Below, in pieces: positions 1 through 6,565 of a stretch of 9,612 nucleotides of DNA. This DNA is from JAAYKS01 sp964479435 (lineage in GTDB: Bacteria > Bacillota > Clostridia > Saccharofermentanales > UBA5734), in assembly GCA_964479435.1 (NCBI GenBank), contig CAYZME010000068.1:1-9612 (forward strand), in the 5' to 3' direction. The notes below the pieces were generated by a model. That model did no database searches. It saw nothing but the letters and a program-made list of their open reading frames with translations, and was not told where the DNA came from. The position numbers were made by a program, and so were the translations under genes. Positions within the stretch are counted from its first letter, which is position 1, and each line of letters opens with the position of its first letter.

Positions 1-2323
1 GCGAGCGGCCGGGATGGCAGCCCATCAGGTACTGCATGATCGAGAGCGTGGGCCGCTCATCAAAAATCTCCGGCCAACCCTGCCACAAAAACCAGTGATG
101 CATCCCCACTTGTTCAACCCGCGACAGAGGCGCGTAAAACGGGCTCGCCCGCAGCTGCGTGTCCTGGTCGGCCCGCATCGCGAACGCGGCGGCTTCCACC
201 GCGGCCGCGAACCCCGGATCTTGCGTCTGCGGCATCACCCGGGCCAGCGCCCAGCCAACCACCGGGAACAAGCGCGCCACCTCGTCGCGTAAATCCGTCA
301 GGTCATCGACATAGCACGATTTGCGGGTGGTGCGGATCAGCTCGGCCAGACATTGTATCCGCGCCGCGGCCGCTCGGTCGTCCCCGCTTTCCAGCTTCCG
401 GTACAGGCGGTACAGATCCACCGCCGCCGCCTCGCATGTGTCGGCCAGCGCCGGGTCGTACGCCCGCAGTGCCCGGGCCGCCGCCGCGAGCGCCGCGGCC
501 GCGGCCAGTTGGCGGCCGGGGTTTTCCGCGACAAACAACAGGCGGTCATCGAAATCCGGCACCCGCGCTTCCACTTGTTGCTGTTCCATCGCCGGATCGT
601 AGGCGGCGGAATAGCGGTTGGCCATTTTCTTGTACCACAGCCCGTCGATCGCCGCCAAGCGGGCCAACCCGTCGGCATCTTCACACGCCCGGTTGTCGGT
701 GTGGCTGCCCGGCTCGCCCAAAAACGTATACTGCCGCAGGGTCGGGCAAATTACGCCGTGCGCGATGTAGCGGAACGCCCGATACCCCGCCAGCAACCAC
801 AAGACCCCGTGTTCGATCTGCTGCAACACGTCGGGCTTTCCGTCCGGGTGATGGATCTCCACGTGGTGGTTCTCCTGGTCGACCCACGTCTCATCGTGGT
901 CCAGTTGAAATTCTTCCCACACATAAACCAACGGCAAGATCGTGCGCACCTGTGTATCGGTGCGTACATCAAAATCACCGGCATCGTGCCATCCACCCCG
1001 CGCGAATCCCGGCACCCGCTCCAGCGGCTGGTAGGGCACGGCGTGCTGGGGCCGAACGGTTTCATACCCGTCAAAATGCTGAATCCCGGGCGGCGCGAGG
1101 CGGGCGTCATCCATGTGGCAGATGTCGTGCCAGCAGCGGTATTTCTGATTGACACGCATGTGGCACATTTGCGTGGGGAGAAAATACTCCAGCGTCGGCT
1201 GCCAGACCTGATCGGCATAGACATCCCGGGCGATCCGGAATACATGCGTGCGCACATCGCCGTAATCGATCCGGTAGAACCCCGGCTCCGCGACGTCAGA
1301 AAAATCATAGATCGCGTAATGATAGCGCAAATAACGCCCCCACCATGTCGGGACGTCGGTCCGGACGATCGTTTCACGCCCGTCCAGTTCCACCCGCACC
1401 AACTGCACCGCGGCAGGCGTGCTGATGCGGTTGTCCAACTCGATATAAGCTCTTTTGCGCTCGCGGGGATGGTACCCGATTTGAGAAATATGAACCGCGG
1501 GCGTGCGCACCCAACCGGGGATCACATGTGGCGTCAGGGTCCAGACGATCGCGTCTTTCGTCGAGCCGGCCGGCACCTCGGCATAGACCACAAACCAGCC
1601 GTTGTTGTGCTTGACCCGGCCATCGTACAAGCGCAGATCCCCGCCCGCGTCCGCGCGGATCGCCATCCGCGTCAGATCACACGCGGGGGTCACGACCAGT
1701 TCTTTTCCCACCGCCAGCGGCACCGGATCGAGATCGCCGTCGGCGTTGCGCACGGTCGGCCCGCCGGCCTGGCGCGGAAACAGGCCGGTTGTCACCTGAT
1801 CGGCGCCATCCCGCATCGCCCACCCCTGGCCAAACAGATGGCCGGGAAACAGCTCCAGCACATAGCCGACTTTGCCCGCGTAGGCTTCAGGCAACGGCTC
1901 GTCCAGGTCGACGGAAATGGAAAATGAACTACCGCCCCCCGCCGTGACCCGCACGCGGTATCCCAACCGCAAATCGGGATAAATCATCGGGTTGAAGCCG
2001 ACGCGGTGCCGGCTTTCGTCGGGGTAGCGGCAATACATCGAAATCTCTCCCCGTTCAGGGTAAGATTGGCGGTTGCCCAGCTCCATATCCACCGGCGAGC
2101 AAGCGACTCTGACTTCGTCATCGCCCAACCGCGGCACCGGCTGCCATTGCCCGGGCGCGACATCCAGCCTCAGCTCACCGCACGAGGCGACCCGGTCATC
2201 GTGTTGAATGATCTCCACACCGCCCTGTTTGCCGTCGGGAAAGGTGTTGTTATAGACCAGAACACTCAATCCCGGCATATCAAAATAGCCTTGTTCGTTG
2301 ATCCGCAATTGATTCGTGTGCAT
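1..2323 (-). CDS. Glycoside hydrolase family 9 enzyme, no signal peptide, C-terminus cut by window edge
   Basis: The minus strand is open for 774 codons from ATG at 2323 to the left edge, so the gene is partial. The start has GAGGA at 2330-2334, six bases upstream. Residues 1-270 form a beta-rich N-terminal region with no signal peptide or membrane segment. Residues about 275-365 look like the Ig-like CelD-N domain of GH9 (VHISQIGYHP). The (alpha/alpha)6 catalytic domain follows, with the GH9 signature GWHDAGDFD at 444-452; by family analogy Asp450 is the catalytic base and Asp447 its helper. The frame ends in YLMGCHPGRS, the start of the conserved C-terminal GH9 motif block, so the catalytic-acid Glu region lies outside the window. 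GH9 enzymes hydrolyse beta-1,4-glucans and related beta-glycosides. Lack of a signal peptide suggests action on imported oligosaccharides in the cytoplasm (inference). An in-frame TTG upstream adds only hydrophilic residues. Family call is firm; substrate is not. Confidence 0.93.
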   Translation of the reverse strand, partial: MHTNQLRINEQGYFDMPGLSVLVYNNTFPDGKQGGVEIIQHDDRVASCGELRLDVAPGQWQPVPRLGDDEVRVACSPVDMELGNRQSYPERGEISMYCRYPDESRHRVGFNPMIYPDLRLGYRVRVTAGGGSSFSISVDLDEPLPEAYAGKVGYVLELFPGHLFGQGWAMRDGADQVTTGLFPRQAGGPTVRNADGDLDPVPLAVGKELVVTPACDLTRMAIRADAGGDLRLYDGRVKHNNGWFVVYAEVPAGSTKDAIVWTLTPHVIPGWVRTPAVHISQIGYHPRERKRAYIELDNRISTPAAVQLVRVELDGRETIVRTDVPTWWGRYLRYHYAIYDFSDVAEPGFYRIDYGDVRTHVFRIARDVYADQVWQPTLEYFLPTQMCHMRVNQKYRCWHDICHMDDARLAPPGIQHFDGYETVRPQHAVPYQPLERVPGFARGGWHDAGDFDVRTDTQVRTILPLVYVWEEFQLDHDETWVDQENHHVEIHHPDGKPDVLQQIEHGVLWLLAGYRAFRYIAHGVICPTLRQYTFLGEPGSHTDNRACEDADGLARLAAIDGLWYKKMANRYSAAYDPAMEQQQVEARVPDFDDRLLFVAENPGRQLAAAAALAAAARALRAYDPALADTCEAAAVDLYRLYRKLESGDDRAAAARIQCLAELIRTTRKSCYVDDLTDLRDEVARLFPVVGWALARVMPQTQDPGFAAAVEAAAFAMRADQDTQLRASPFYAPLSRVEQVGMHHWFLWQGWPEIFDERPTLSIMQYLMGCHPGRS

Positions 2324-2370
2324 AGATTGTCCTCGCTTCCGGCCGATGCGCTGATGCAGGTGAGGCCCCT

Positions 2371-2400
2371 CCCGTGTCAACAGGGCCAACGGGATCCTGT
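2371..2400. promoter_or_regulatory. Overlapping inverted repeats in the GH9 leader
   Basis: Two short imperfectly nested inverted repeats lie just after the predicted GH9 transcription start: CCCGT (2371-2375) with ACGGG (2389-2393), and ACAGG (2380-2384) with CCTGT (2396-2400). They could be an operator for a sugar-responsive repressor or a weak leader structure. Five-base arms arise often by chance in GC-rich DNA, so this is a weak call. Confidence 0.2.
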
Positions 2401-2404
2401 TTTT

Positions 2405-2433
2405 ATTTTGTTTTTTGATTTTAATATTGTCAA
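2405..2433 (-). promoter_or_regulatory. Sigma-70-type promoter for the GH9 gene
   Basis: Read on the minus strand, a perfect -35 box TTGACA (2433-2428) is followed by a 17-base A/T-rich spacer and a -10-like CAAAAT (2410-2405, 4 of 6 matches). Transcription would start near 2398, giving a leader of about 75 bases before the ATG at 2323. The box sits in a marked A/T-rich island (about 2399-2440) within otherwise GC-rich DNA. The 189-bp gap 2324-2512 holds no gene, only this promoter and several small hairpins (for example CGGCGC at 2448-2453 with GCGCCG at 2460-2465, and TCGGC at 2471-2475 with GCCGA at 2480-2484). Confidence 0.6.
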
Positions 2434-2500
2434 ATCATTCTTATGACCGGCGCGCAATGGCGCCGTAGAATCGGCGAGGGCCGATGCGCCCGCTCGCGTC

Positions 2501-2524
2501 AAAATCCCGCGCTCATGGCGCGGG
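2501..2524 (-). terminator. Short intrinsic terminator spanning the MFS stop codon
   Basis: CCCGCGC (2506-2512) and GCGCGGG (2518-2524) form a perfect 7-bp GC stem with a 5-base loop. Read on the minus strand the stem is followed by ATTTTG, a short T tract. The stop codon of the transporter (2515-2513) lies in the loop. The position at the end of a gene supports termination; the T tract of only four bases makes it modest. Confidence 0.45.
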
Positions 2525-3721
2525 TACAGAAAGAGCGCGCCCGCGGGGGCGCAAGAAATGCCGCCACGTCCCCGCCGTAGCCAGTGTCAACGCCGCCGTC
2601 AGGATCGTGGCGTACATGAAACGGCCTGTCTCTGTGTGGCCCCCCGGCAAGAGCGAGACGCCGTCCATCACATATCCAGCGAAGAGCTGTACGACAAAAA
2701 AAGCGCCCATAAAGACCGAAATCGCCAAAGCCGGGTTGGAATTGCGGTACGCGGCGGTGATCCGGTCGGAGAGGGGTGGCAGGATCAACCCGACCGACGA
2801 ACCGAGCAGCAAAGAACCGGCGTAAACCGCGGCCAGGCCGCGCACCTGGCCGACGACCAGCAAGCCCAACGTCGTCACCAGCAGACCCCACGGCAGCACG
2901 GCGATCCCCAATTTGCGGGAAATGCGCCCGTACAACAGGGAGGTCGCGAACGACCCCAGGCTGAACAACGACACGCAGATCCCCGCCGTTTCGGCATCCC
3001 CCGTGCCGGTTTCTTCGATGAGATAGGAAATCCCGGCGGCGTATTCAAACATACAGACCGCGAAGACGCAATGGATGGCGGTGGCATAGGCCAATGTGCG
3101 GTTGACGCGGAAGGGTTGTTTGTGAGCATGGGCGCCGTCGTCTACGGCGCGCCCATCCGGCATCCAGGTCACGCTCATCGCGATCCCCCACAGCGCGATC
3201 AGATAGACGAGAAATATATAATTCCAACCCAGGCCGGTCAGCCAGCCGCCGACCACACCATAAAAAACACCGAGTATGGAAACACCCGCAATCTGCAACC
3301 CGAACAGGCGCTGCACCGCATAACCCTCAAAGTAGCTGGGGATCAGGCTGGTCTGGAAGGGCGCGATCAGCCCGACCCCGAGTCCGGTCAGGACGCGCGC
3401 GATCATCAGCACGGAAAAGTCGCGCACAAAAAAAGAAGACAGCCCGGTCACGAGCGCCAAAACAAACCCGCTCCCGATCAGCTTGCGCGCGCCCAGCCGG
3501 TGGGCCAACGCCCCCGCGATCAGCATCCCCGGCACGATCGCCGCGTTGGACACCGTCAGCAACAGCGAAACGGTGCTTTGCGAAAGATGAGGAAAGGCTT
3601 TGCCGATTTCGGCCAGGCCCGCGGAAATCGCGTTGCCATTGAGTTGCAGGATGCCCAACGTGAGAATCGCGATGGACAAGCGCCGATTGCGCGCGGCGGT
3701 CGCGGGAGGTGCAGCGGACAT
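2513..3721 (-). CDS. Major facilitator superfamily (MFS) transporter, 12 predicted membrane segments
   Basis: The product is 402 aa, a normal MFS length, with about 12 hydrophobic segments in two halves joined by a hydrophilic loop at about 187-208. MFS motif A is seen after the second helix (GALAHRLGAR, 70-79) with a degenerate copy in the second half (YGRISRKLG, 264-272); a motif-B-like Arg-rich helix start is at 109-121 (RVLTGLGVGLIAP). Such proteins move small solutes across the inner membrane using ion gradients. The substrate cannot be read from sequence: a sugar or oligosaccharide importer would fit the GH9 neighbour, and a drug or metabolite exporter is equally possible. The ATG has AAAGGG at 3727-3732, five bases upstream. 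It lies 50 bp after the YccF gene on the same strand, so the two are probably co-transcribed. Confidence 0.9.
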   Translation of the reverse strand: MSAAPPATAARNRRLSIAILTLGILQLNGNAISAGLAEIGKAFPHLSQSTVSLLLTVSNAAIVPGMLIAGALAHRLGARKLIGSGFVLALVTGLSSFFVRDFSVLMIARVLTGLGVGLIAPFQTSLIPSYFEGYAVQRLFGLQIAGVSILGVFYGVVGGWLTGLGWNYIFLVYLIALWGIAMSVTWMPDGRAVDDGAHAHKQPFRVNRTLAYATAIHCVFAVCMFEYAAGISYLIEETGTGDAETAGICVSLFSLGSFATSLLYGRISRKLGIAVLPWGLLVTTLGLLVVGQVRGLAAVYAGSLLLGSSVGLILPPLSDRITAAYRNSNPALAISVFMGAFFVVQLFAGYVMDGVSLLPGGHTETGRFMYATILTAALTLATAGTWRHFLRPRGRALSVPAP

Positions 3722-3771
3722 ATCATCCCTTTCTACTGTTCATGAATCGGTTGACTTGGCGAAACCGAGGC

Positions 3772-4155
3772 TCAAGCGGGGACAACCCGCATGCCAAACG
3801 GCGCGAGGGACAGTCCGGCCAGCTTGACGCTCTGTACCGCAAAGGGAATCCCGACAATTGTAACAGCAAACAACGCCGCTGAGAGCAGATTGGCCAGGGC
3901 CAATTCCCAGCCGAACAAAACGATCCAGAGGAGGTTGCCCAGTACCATCGAGCAGCCGCTGCCTGTACCCGCGGGCTCCACCCGGCGGCCAAATGGCGCC
4001 AACTGGAATCCGGCCAGCTTGAAACACTGGACGCCAAAAGGGATCCCGACGATCGTCACGCACAAAAACAGCCCCGCCAGAGCCCATATAAGGGCGCACA
4101 CCATTCCCCCCAACAGCAACCAAGCCAGGTTGCCGAAAAACCGCAATACAGACAT
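3772..4155 (-). CDS. YccF family small inner-membrane protein with two repeats
   Basis: The product is 127 aa and strongly hydrophobic. It holds two copies of the YccF (DUF307) unit. The conserved cores are at 33-61 and 98-126; both contain VTIVGIPF, then VQ, KLAG, LAPFG and R-V-x-P. Each unit has a preceding GNL-W helix (residues 8-12 and 73-77). The duplication is normal for the family, which includes E. coli YccF; its function is not established. The start at 4155 is chosen over a possible one at 4245 because AGGAGG lies at 4163-4168, seven bases upstream, and because the longer form adds a Cys/Arg-rich stretch foreign to the family. It sits between the serine palmitoyltransferase-type gene and the MFS gene on one strand, so a role in the envelope or membrane lipid state is possible but only inferred. 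Confidence 0.9.
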   Translation of the reverse strand: MSVLRFFGNLAWLLLGGMVCALIWALAGLFLCVTIVGIPFGVQCFKLAGFQLAPFGRRVEPAGTGSGCSMVLGNLLWIVLFGWELALANLLSAALFAVTIVGIPFAVQSVKLAGLSLAPFGMRVVPA

Positions 4156-4162
4156 CGGGCAT

Positions 4163-4168
4163 CCTCCT
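4163..4168 (-). promoter_or_regulatory. Ribosome binding site deciding the YccF start
   Basis: Read on the minus strand this is a full AGGAGG, seven bases before the ATG at 4155. It rules against the longer upstream reading from 4245. Confidence 0.8.
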
Positions 4169-4220
4169 TCGCACATACATCCGCACAAAAAATATACCAC
4201 GCGGACCGCGGGACGCGGAA

Positions 4221-4251
4221 CGCCCCGGGCGGCGACGGCCGCCACGGGGCG
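4221..4251. other. Strong GC stem-loop between the SPT-type gene and the YccF gene
   Basis: CGCCCCG plus GGCGGC (4221-4233) pairs with GCCGCC plus CGGGGCG (4238-4243 and 4245-4251), a 13-bp stem with one bulged base (4244) and a 4-base loop. It lies just after the SPT-type gene. On the minus strand no T run follows directly; a T6 run occurs only about 28 bases later (4192-4187), after further GC-rich repeats at about 4198-4219. It may be a weak terminator, an mRNA stability element or a processing site that sets different levels for the two genes. Confidence 0.5.
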
Positions 4252-4277
4252 CTTCCTCTCCTGCCGCCATCGCGACG

Positions 4278-5504
4278 TTATAAGTTGATGTCGAAATCCA
4301 CTTCCGTGTTGCCCGCCATGGCGCCGATCACCTGGCCGATGATGCCGACGGCTTCTTCGATCTGCGCGTCCGTATGCGTCGCGGTGTAGCTGGTGCGCAA
4401 CAAACAGTTTTCCAACGACACGGCCGGCGGCAAAACGGGATTCACATAGACGCCGTTTTCCAGCAGATATTTGGCGGTAAACAGCGTGCGCCCGATGCTG
4501 CCGGTGAGGATCGGGATGATCGGGATGATGTCGTTGCCGGAGTCATAGACACGCACATGCGGCAGTTGCGACAACTTCCGGCGCGCGAGGCCGGCGATCT
4601 CGTTCAGGCGCCGGACGCGCCAGGGTTCGGTTTCCAGGATCCGGAGCGCTTCGCGCGCCGCCGCGACTTGCGCCGGCGGAATCGAGGCGCTAAAGATAAA
4701 CGGGCGCGCGTTGTGGCGGATGTAATCGATGACGGCGTGGCTGCCGACAACCGCGCCGCCCAGAGAGGCAAAGGTTTTGGAGAACGTATTCATGATCAGA
4801 TCCACTTCGTCCTCGAGCCCGAAGTGCTCCGCCGTCCCGCGGCCGTTTGCCCCCAAAACGCCGACCGCGTGGGCATCATCCAGCAAAATCCGCGCGCCGT
4901 ATTGGCGCGCCAAACGCACAATGCCAGGCAAGTCGCAGATCTCGCCTTCCATGCTGAACACGCCGTCGCTGACCACCAGGACCCCGGCATGGGGGTCCTC
5001 CGCGCATTTGGCCAGCAGGCGTTCCAGATCCTCCATATCGCTGTGCTTGTATTTGATCGTACGCGCGAAACTCAACCGGCTGCCGTCGACAATGCTGGCG
5101 TGATTCATGCTGTCGGAGAGGATATAGTCGCCGCGCCCGGCGATCGCGGACAAAATCGAGAGGTTGGTCTGGAAACCGGTCGAAACGACCATCGCGTCTT
5201 CTTTGCGGAGAAAAGCCGCGAAAGCGGTTTCCAGCTCCAGATGCATATCCAACGTCCCGTTGAGATAACGCGAACCCGAGCACCCCGAGCCATATTTTTC
5301 CACCGCCCGCATCGCGGCTTCTTTGACACGCGGATCGGATGTCAGGCCCAGATAATTATTCGACCCCAACATGATCGTGCGGCGGCCTTCCATGACCACT
5401 TCTGTGTCTTGTCCGCTTTGCAGCGAGTGGAAAAACGGGTAAAGCCCGACCTCCTTCGCCTGCTGTACGCGCGTGTAGTCGTAGCATTTTTGGAACAAGT
5501 CCAT
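4278..5504 (-). CDS. Alpha-oxoamine synthase, probable serine palmitoyltransferase
   Basis: This 408-aa PLP enzyme belongs to the alpha-oxoamine synthase family (SPT, AONS, KBL, ALAS), which joins an acyl thioester to an amino acid with loss of CO2. Visible residues: the cofactor-stacking His135 (MNHASIVDG), Asp210 and His212 that contact PLP (LLDDAHAVGV), and the PLP Schiff-base Lys243 (NTFSKTFASLGG). The stretches YGSGCSGSRYLNGTLDMH (71-88), IKYKHSDMEDLE (150-161) and DGVFSMEGEI (180-189) resemble Bacteroides-type serine palmitoyltransferase from memory, more than KBL or BioF. That would make 3-ketosphinganine from serine and an acyl-CoA or acyl-ACP. The start at 5504 is set by GGGAGG at 5511-5516 and by family length; a longer frame to 5762 reads through the promoter region. 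Divergent to a ketoreductase-like SDR, which supports the sphingolipid reading. Family is certain; SPT over KBL is likely, not proven. Confidence 0.88.
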   Translation of the reverse strand: MDLFQKCYDYTRVQQAKEVGLYPFFHSLQSGQDTEVVMEGRRTIMLGSNNYLGLTSDPRVKEAAMRAVEKYGSGCSGSRYLNGTLDMHLELETAFAAFLRKEDAMVVSTGFQTNLSILSAIAGRGDYILSDSMNHASIVDGSRLSFARTIKYKHSDMEDLERLLAKCAEDPHAGVLVVSDGVFSMEGEICDLPGIVRLARQYGARILLDDAHAVGVLGANGRGTAEHFGLEDEVDLIMNTFSKTFASLGGAVVGSHAVIDYIRHNARPFIFSASIPPAQVAAAREALRILETEPWRVRRLNEIAGLARRKLSQLPHVRVYDSGNDIIPIIPILTGSIGRTLFTAKYLLENGVYVNPVLPPAVSLENCLLRTSYTATHTDAQIEEAVGIIGQVIGAMAGNTEVDFDINL

Positions 5505-5510
5505 GACAGT

Positions 5511-5516
5511 CCTCCC
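5511..5516 (-). promoter_or_regulatory. Ribosome binding site deciding the SPT-type start
   Basis: Read on the minus strand this is GGGAGG, six bases before the ATG at 5504. It fixes the 408-aa form and excludes an 86-residue N-terminal extension. Confidence 0.8.
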
Positions 5517-5559
5517 TGACGGCCTGTGCGGTCCGATTTGTCGTTTATAAGAAATTATT

Positions 5560-5589
5560 TTGACCACCAAAACACCTAGATCATACCAT
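5560..5589 (+). promoter_or_regulatory. Candidate promoter for the SDR gene
   Basis: TTGACC (5560-5565, 5 of 6 matches to the -35 box), an 18-base spacer, then TACCAT (5584-5589, 4 of 6 matches to the -10 box). Transcription would start near 5596, giving a leader of about 60 bases. Its -10 box overlaps that of the opposing promoter. Confidence 0.4.
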
Positions 5590-5607
5590 GGACTGGTACC
5601 ATAACAA
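5580..5607 (-). promoter_or_regulatory. Candidate promoter for the SPT-type gene
   Basis: Read on the minus strand: TTGTTA (5607-5602, 4 of 6), a 16-base spacer, TATGAT (5585-5580, 5 of 6). The start would be near 5573 with a leader of about 70 bases. Another possible -10, TATAAA, lies nearer the gene (about 5549-5544) with only a poor -35. Confidence 0.45.
5584..5598. promoter_or_regulatory. Inverted repeat inside the overlapping divergent promoters
   Basis: TACCA (5584-5588), spacer tggac, TGGTA (5594-5598). The repeat covers the plus-strand -10 box and lies in the spacer of the minus-strand promoter, a good place for a repressor to silence both genes. Arms of five bases are short, so this is tentative. 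Confidence 0.3.
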
Positions 5608-5654
5608 TAGATACGCTCGAGTGCATTGCTTTTGGATGGATTGCGGGAGGATAT

Positions 5655-6509
5655 ATGAGAAAAGCCAATCGTTGCCCCTATGGACAAAACGCGGTCGTCA
5701 CCGGCGCCAGCTCGGGGATCGGCTACGCCATCGCGCACCAGCTCGCCGCGCGCGGGTTTCACGTCTACGCGCTGTCACGGCGGGTCGCGGCGGACGCCGA
5801 CGCGGTTTCCTATGCCGGCGGCGGGTCCATCCAACCGGTGCCCTGCGATGTCAACGATGAGCATTCGGCGGCGCAGGCGCTGGCCCGCGCCGCCGGCCCG
5901 GCAGGTACGCTGGGCATTTTGATCAACTGCGCCGGCAACGGCATCGCCGGCCCGGTCGAAGAAACAACGGACGCGGACGCCCGCGCGCAAATGGAGACCA
6001 ATTATTTTGGCACCTTGCGCATGTGCCGGCTGGCTTTGCCCTATCTGCGGGCGGCCGGCAAAGGCCTGATCCTCAACACCAGCTCGGTGGCCGGCTTTGT
6101 TCCCGTCCCCTTTCAGGCGCACTACAGCGCTTCCAAAGCCGCGCTCGACGCCCTCTCGCTGGCACTCGACGGCGAAGTGCGCCGCCTGGGCATCCGCAGC
6201 GTTCTCGTACAGCCGGGCGACACGCGCACGGGTTTTACCGACGCCCGCGTGACGGCACGAGGGGCGGGGGGCCCGGATTCGCCGTATAGCGGGGTTTTTG
6301 AACGCTCAATCCAATCCATGGCCACCAGTGAGCGCAATGGCGACTCCCCGGACCGCATCGCCGCGGTTTTCGTTCGCCTGCTCTTCCGCCGCTCCCCGCC
6401 GCCGCGCGTGGTAGCCGGCAACTGGCTTTATCCGGCCGCCGCCGTGGCACACCGGTTACTTCCCGGGCGGTGGTTCCGCCGTATCATCAACAGCATGTAC
6501 GCCAACTGA
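5655..6509 (+). CDS. Classical short-chain dehydrogenase/reductase, candidate 3-ketosphinganine reductase
   Basis: The product is 284 aa and shows a full classical SDR: nucleotide-binding TGASSGIG (16-23), NCAG (91-94), and the tetrad Asn116, Ser144, Tyr157, Lys161 (YSASK at 157-161). Arginines after strand beta-2 (LSRR, 40-43) favour NADPH. QPGDTRTG follows (186-193). The C-terminal tail (RLLPGRWFRRIINSMY, 267-282) is basic and amphipathic, as in SDRs that act on membrane lipids or other hydrophobic substrates, and could touch the membrane. GGGAGG at 5645-5650 precedes the ATG. Placed head to head with the SPT-type gene, it is a reasonable candidate for NADPH-dependent reduction of 3-ketosphinganine to sphinganine. 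SDR membership is certain; the substrate rests on gene context and could be another ketone or alcohol. Confidence 0.92.
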   Translation: MRKANRCPYGQNAVVTGASSGIGYAIAHQLAARGFHVYALSRRVAADADAVSYAGGGSIQPVPCDVNDEHSAAQALARAAGPAGTLGILINCAGNGIAGPVEETTDADARAQMETNYFGTLRMCRLALPYLRAAGKGLILNTSSVAGFVPVPFQAHYSASKAALDALSLALDGEVRRLGIRSVLVQPGDTRTGFTDARVTARGAGGPDSPYSGVFERSIQSMATSERNGDSPDRIAAVFVRLLFRRSPPPRVVAGNWLYPAAAVAHRLLPGRWFRRIINSMYAN

Positions 6510-6517
6510 GAGCCCCT

Positions 6518-6548
6518 TTGGTTGTCTGATCGGGCCTGCCGATATAAC
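6518..6548 (+). promoter_or_regulatory. Candidate promoter for the hydratase-mutase pair
   Basis: TATAAC (6543-6548) is a good -10 box (5 of 6). The -35 choices are imperfect: TTGTCT (6522-6527) with a 15-base spacer, or TTGGTT (6518-6523) with 19. Transcription would start near 6555, leaving a leader of about 60 bases. No clear terminator is seen for the preceding SDR gene, so read-through is also possible. Confidence 0.35.
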
Positions 6549-6565
6549 ATAGGGATGCAAACAAA

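Noticed and set aside
353..1927. A 524-codon open frame on the plus strand
   Set aside because: It is antisense to the GH9 gene, whose minus-strand translation shows clear family motifs. The plus-strand product is rich in Arg, His and Pro with no recognisable domain, typical of the mirror frame of a GC-rich gene.
2448..2484. Small hairpins (2448-2465 and 2471-2484) as terminators or an RNA gene
   Set aside because: Stems of five or six pairs with no T tract on either strand; expected by chance in GC-rich spacer DNA.
2558..3745. A 395-codon open frame on the plus strand
   Set aside because: It is antisense to the MFS transporter; the product is a low-complexity Gln/Arg/Asp-rich sequence that mirrors the hydrophobic codons of the real gene.
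3772..4155. The internal duplication of the YccF protein as a novel event
   Set aside because: Two units per chain are usual in this family, so the repeat is ancestral rather than new.
4156..4245. A 30-residue N-terminal extension of the YccF protein
   Set aside because: Contradicted by AGGAGG before ATG 4155 and by the usual YccF length; the extra residues come from the GC hairpin region.
4374..5519. A 381-codon open frame on the plus strand
   Set aside because: It is antisense to the SPT-type gene, has no ribosome binding site of note and resembles no family.
5505..5762. An 86-residue N-terminal extension of the SPT-type protein from a start at 5762
   Set aside because: It would run through the divergent control region and into the SDR gene, lacks family similarity, and the internal ATG at 5504 has an ideal ribosome binding site and gives the normal family length.
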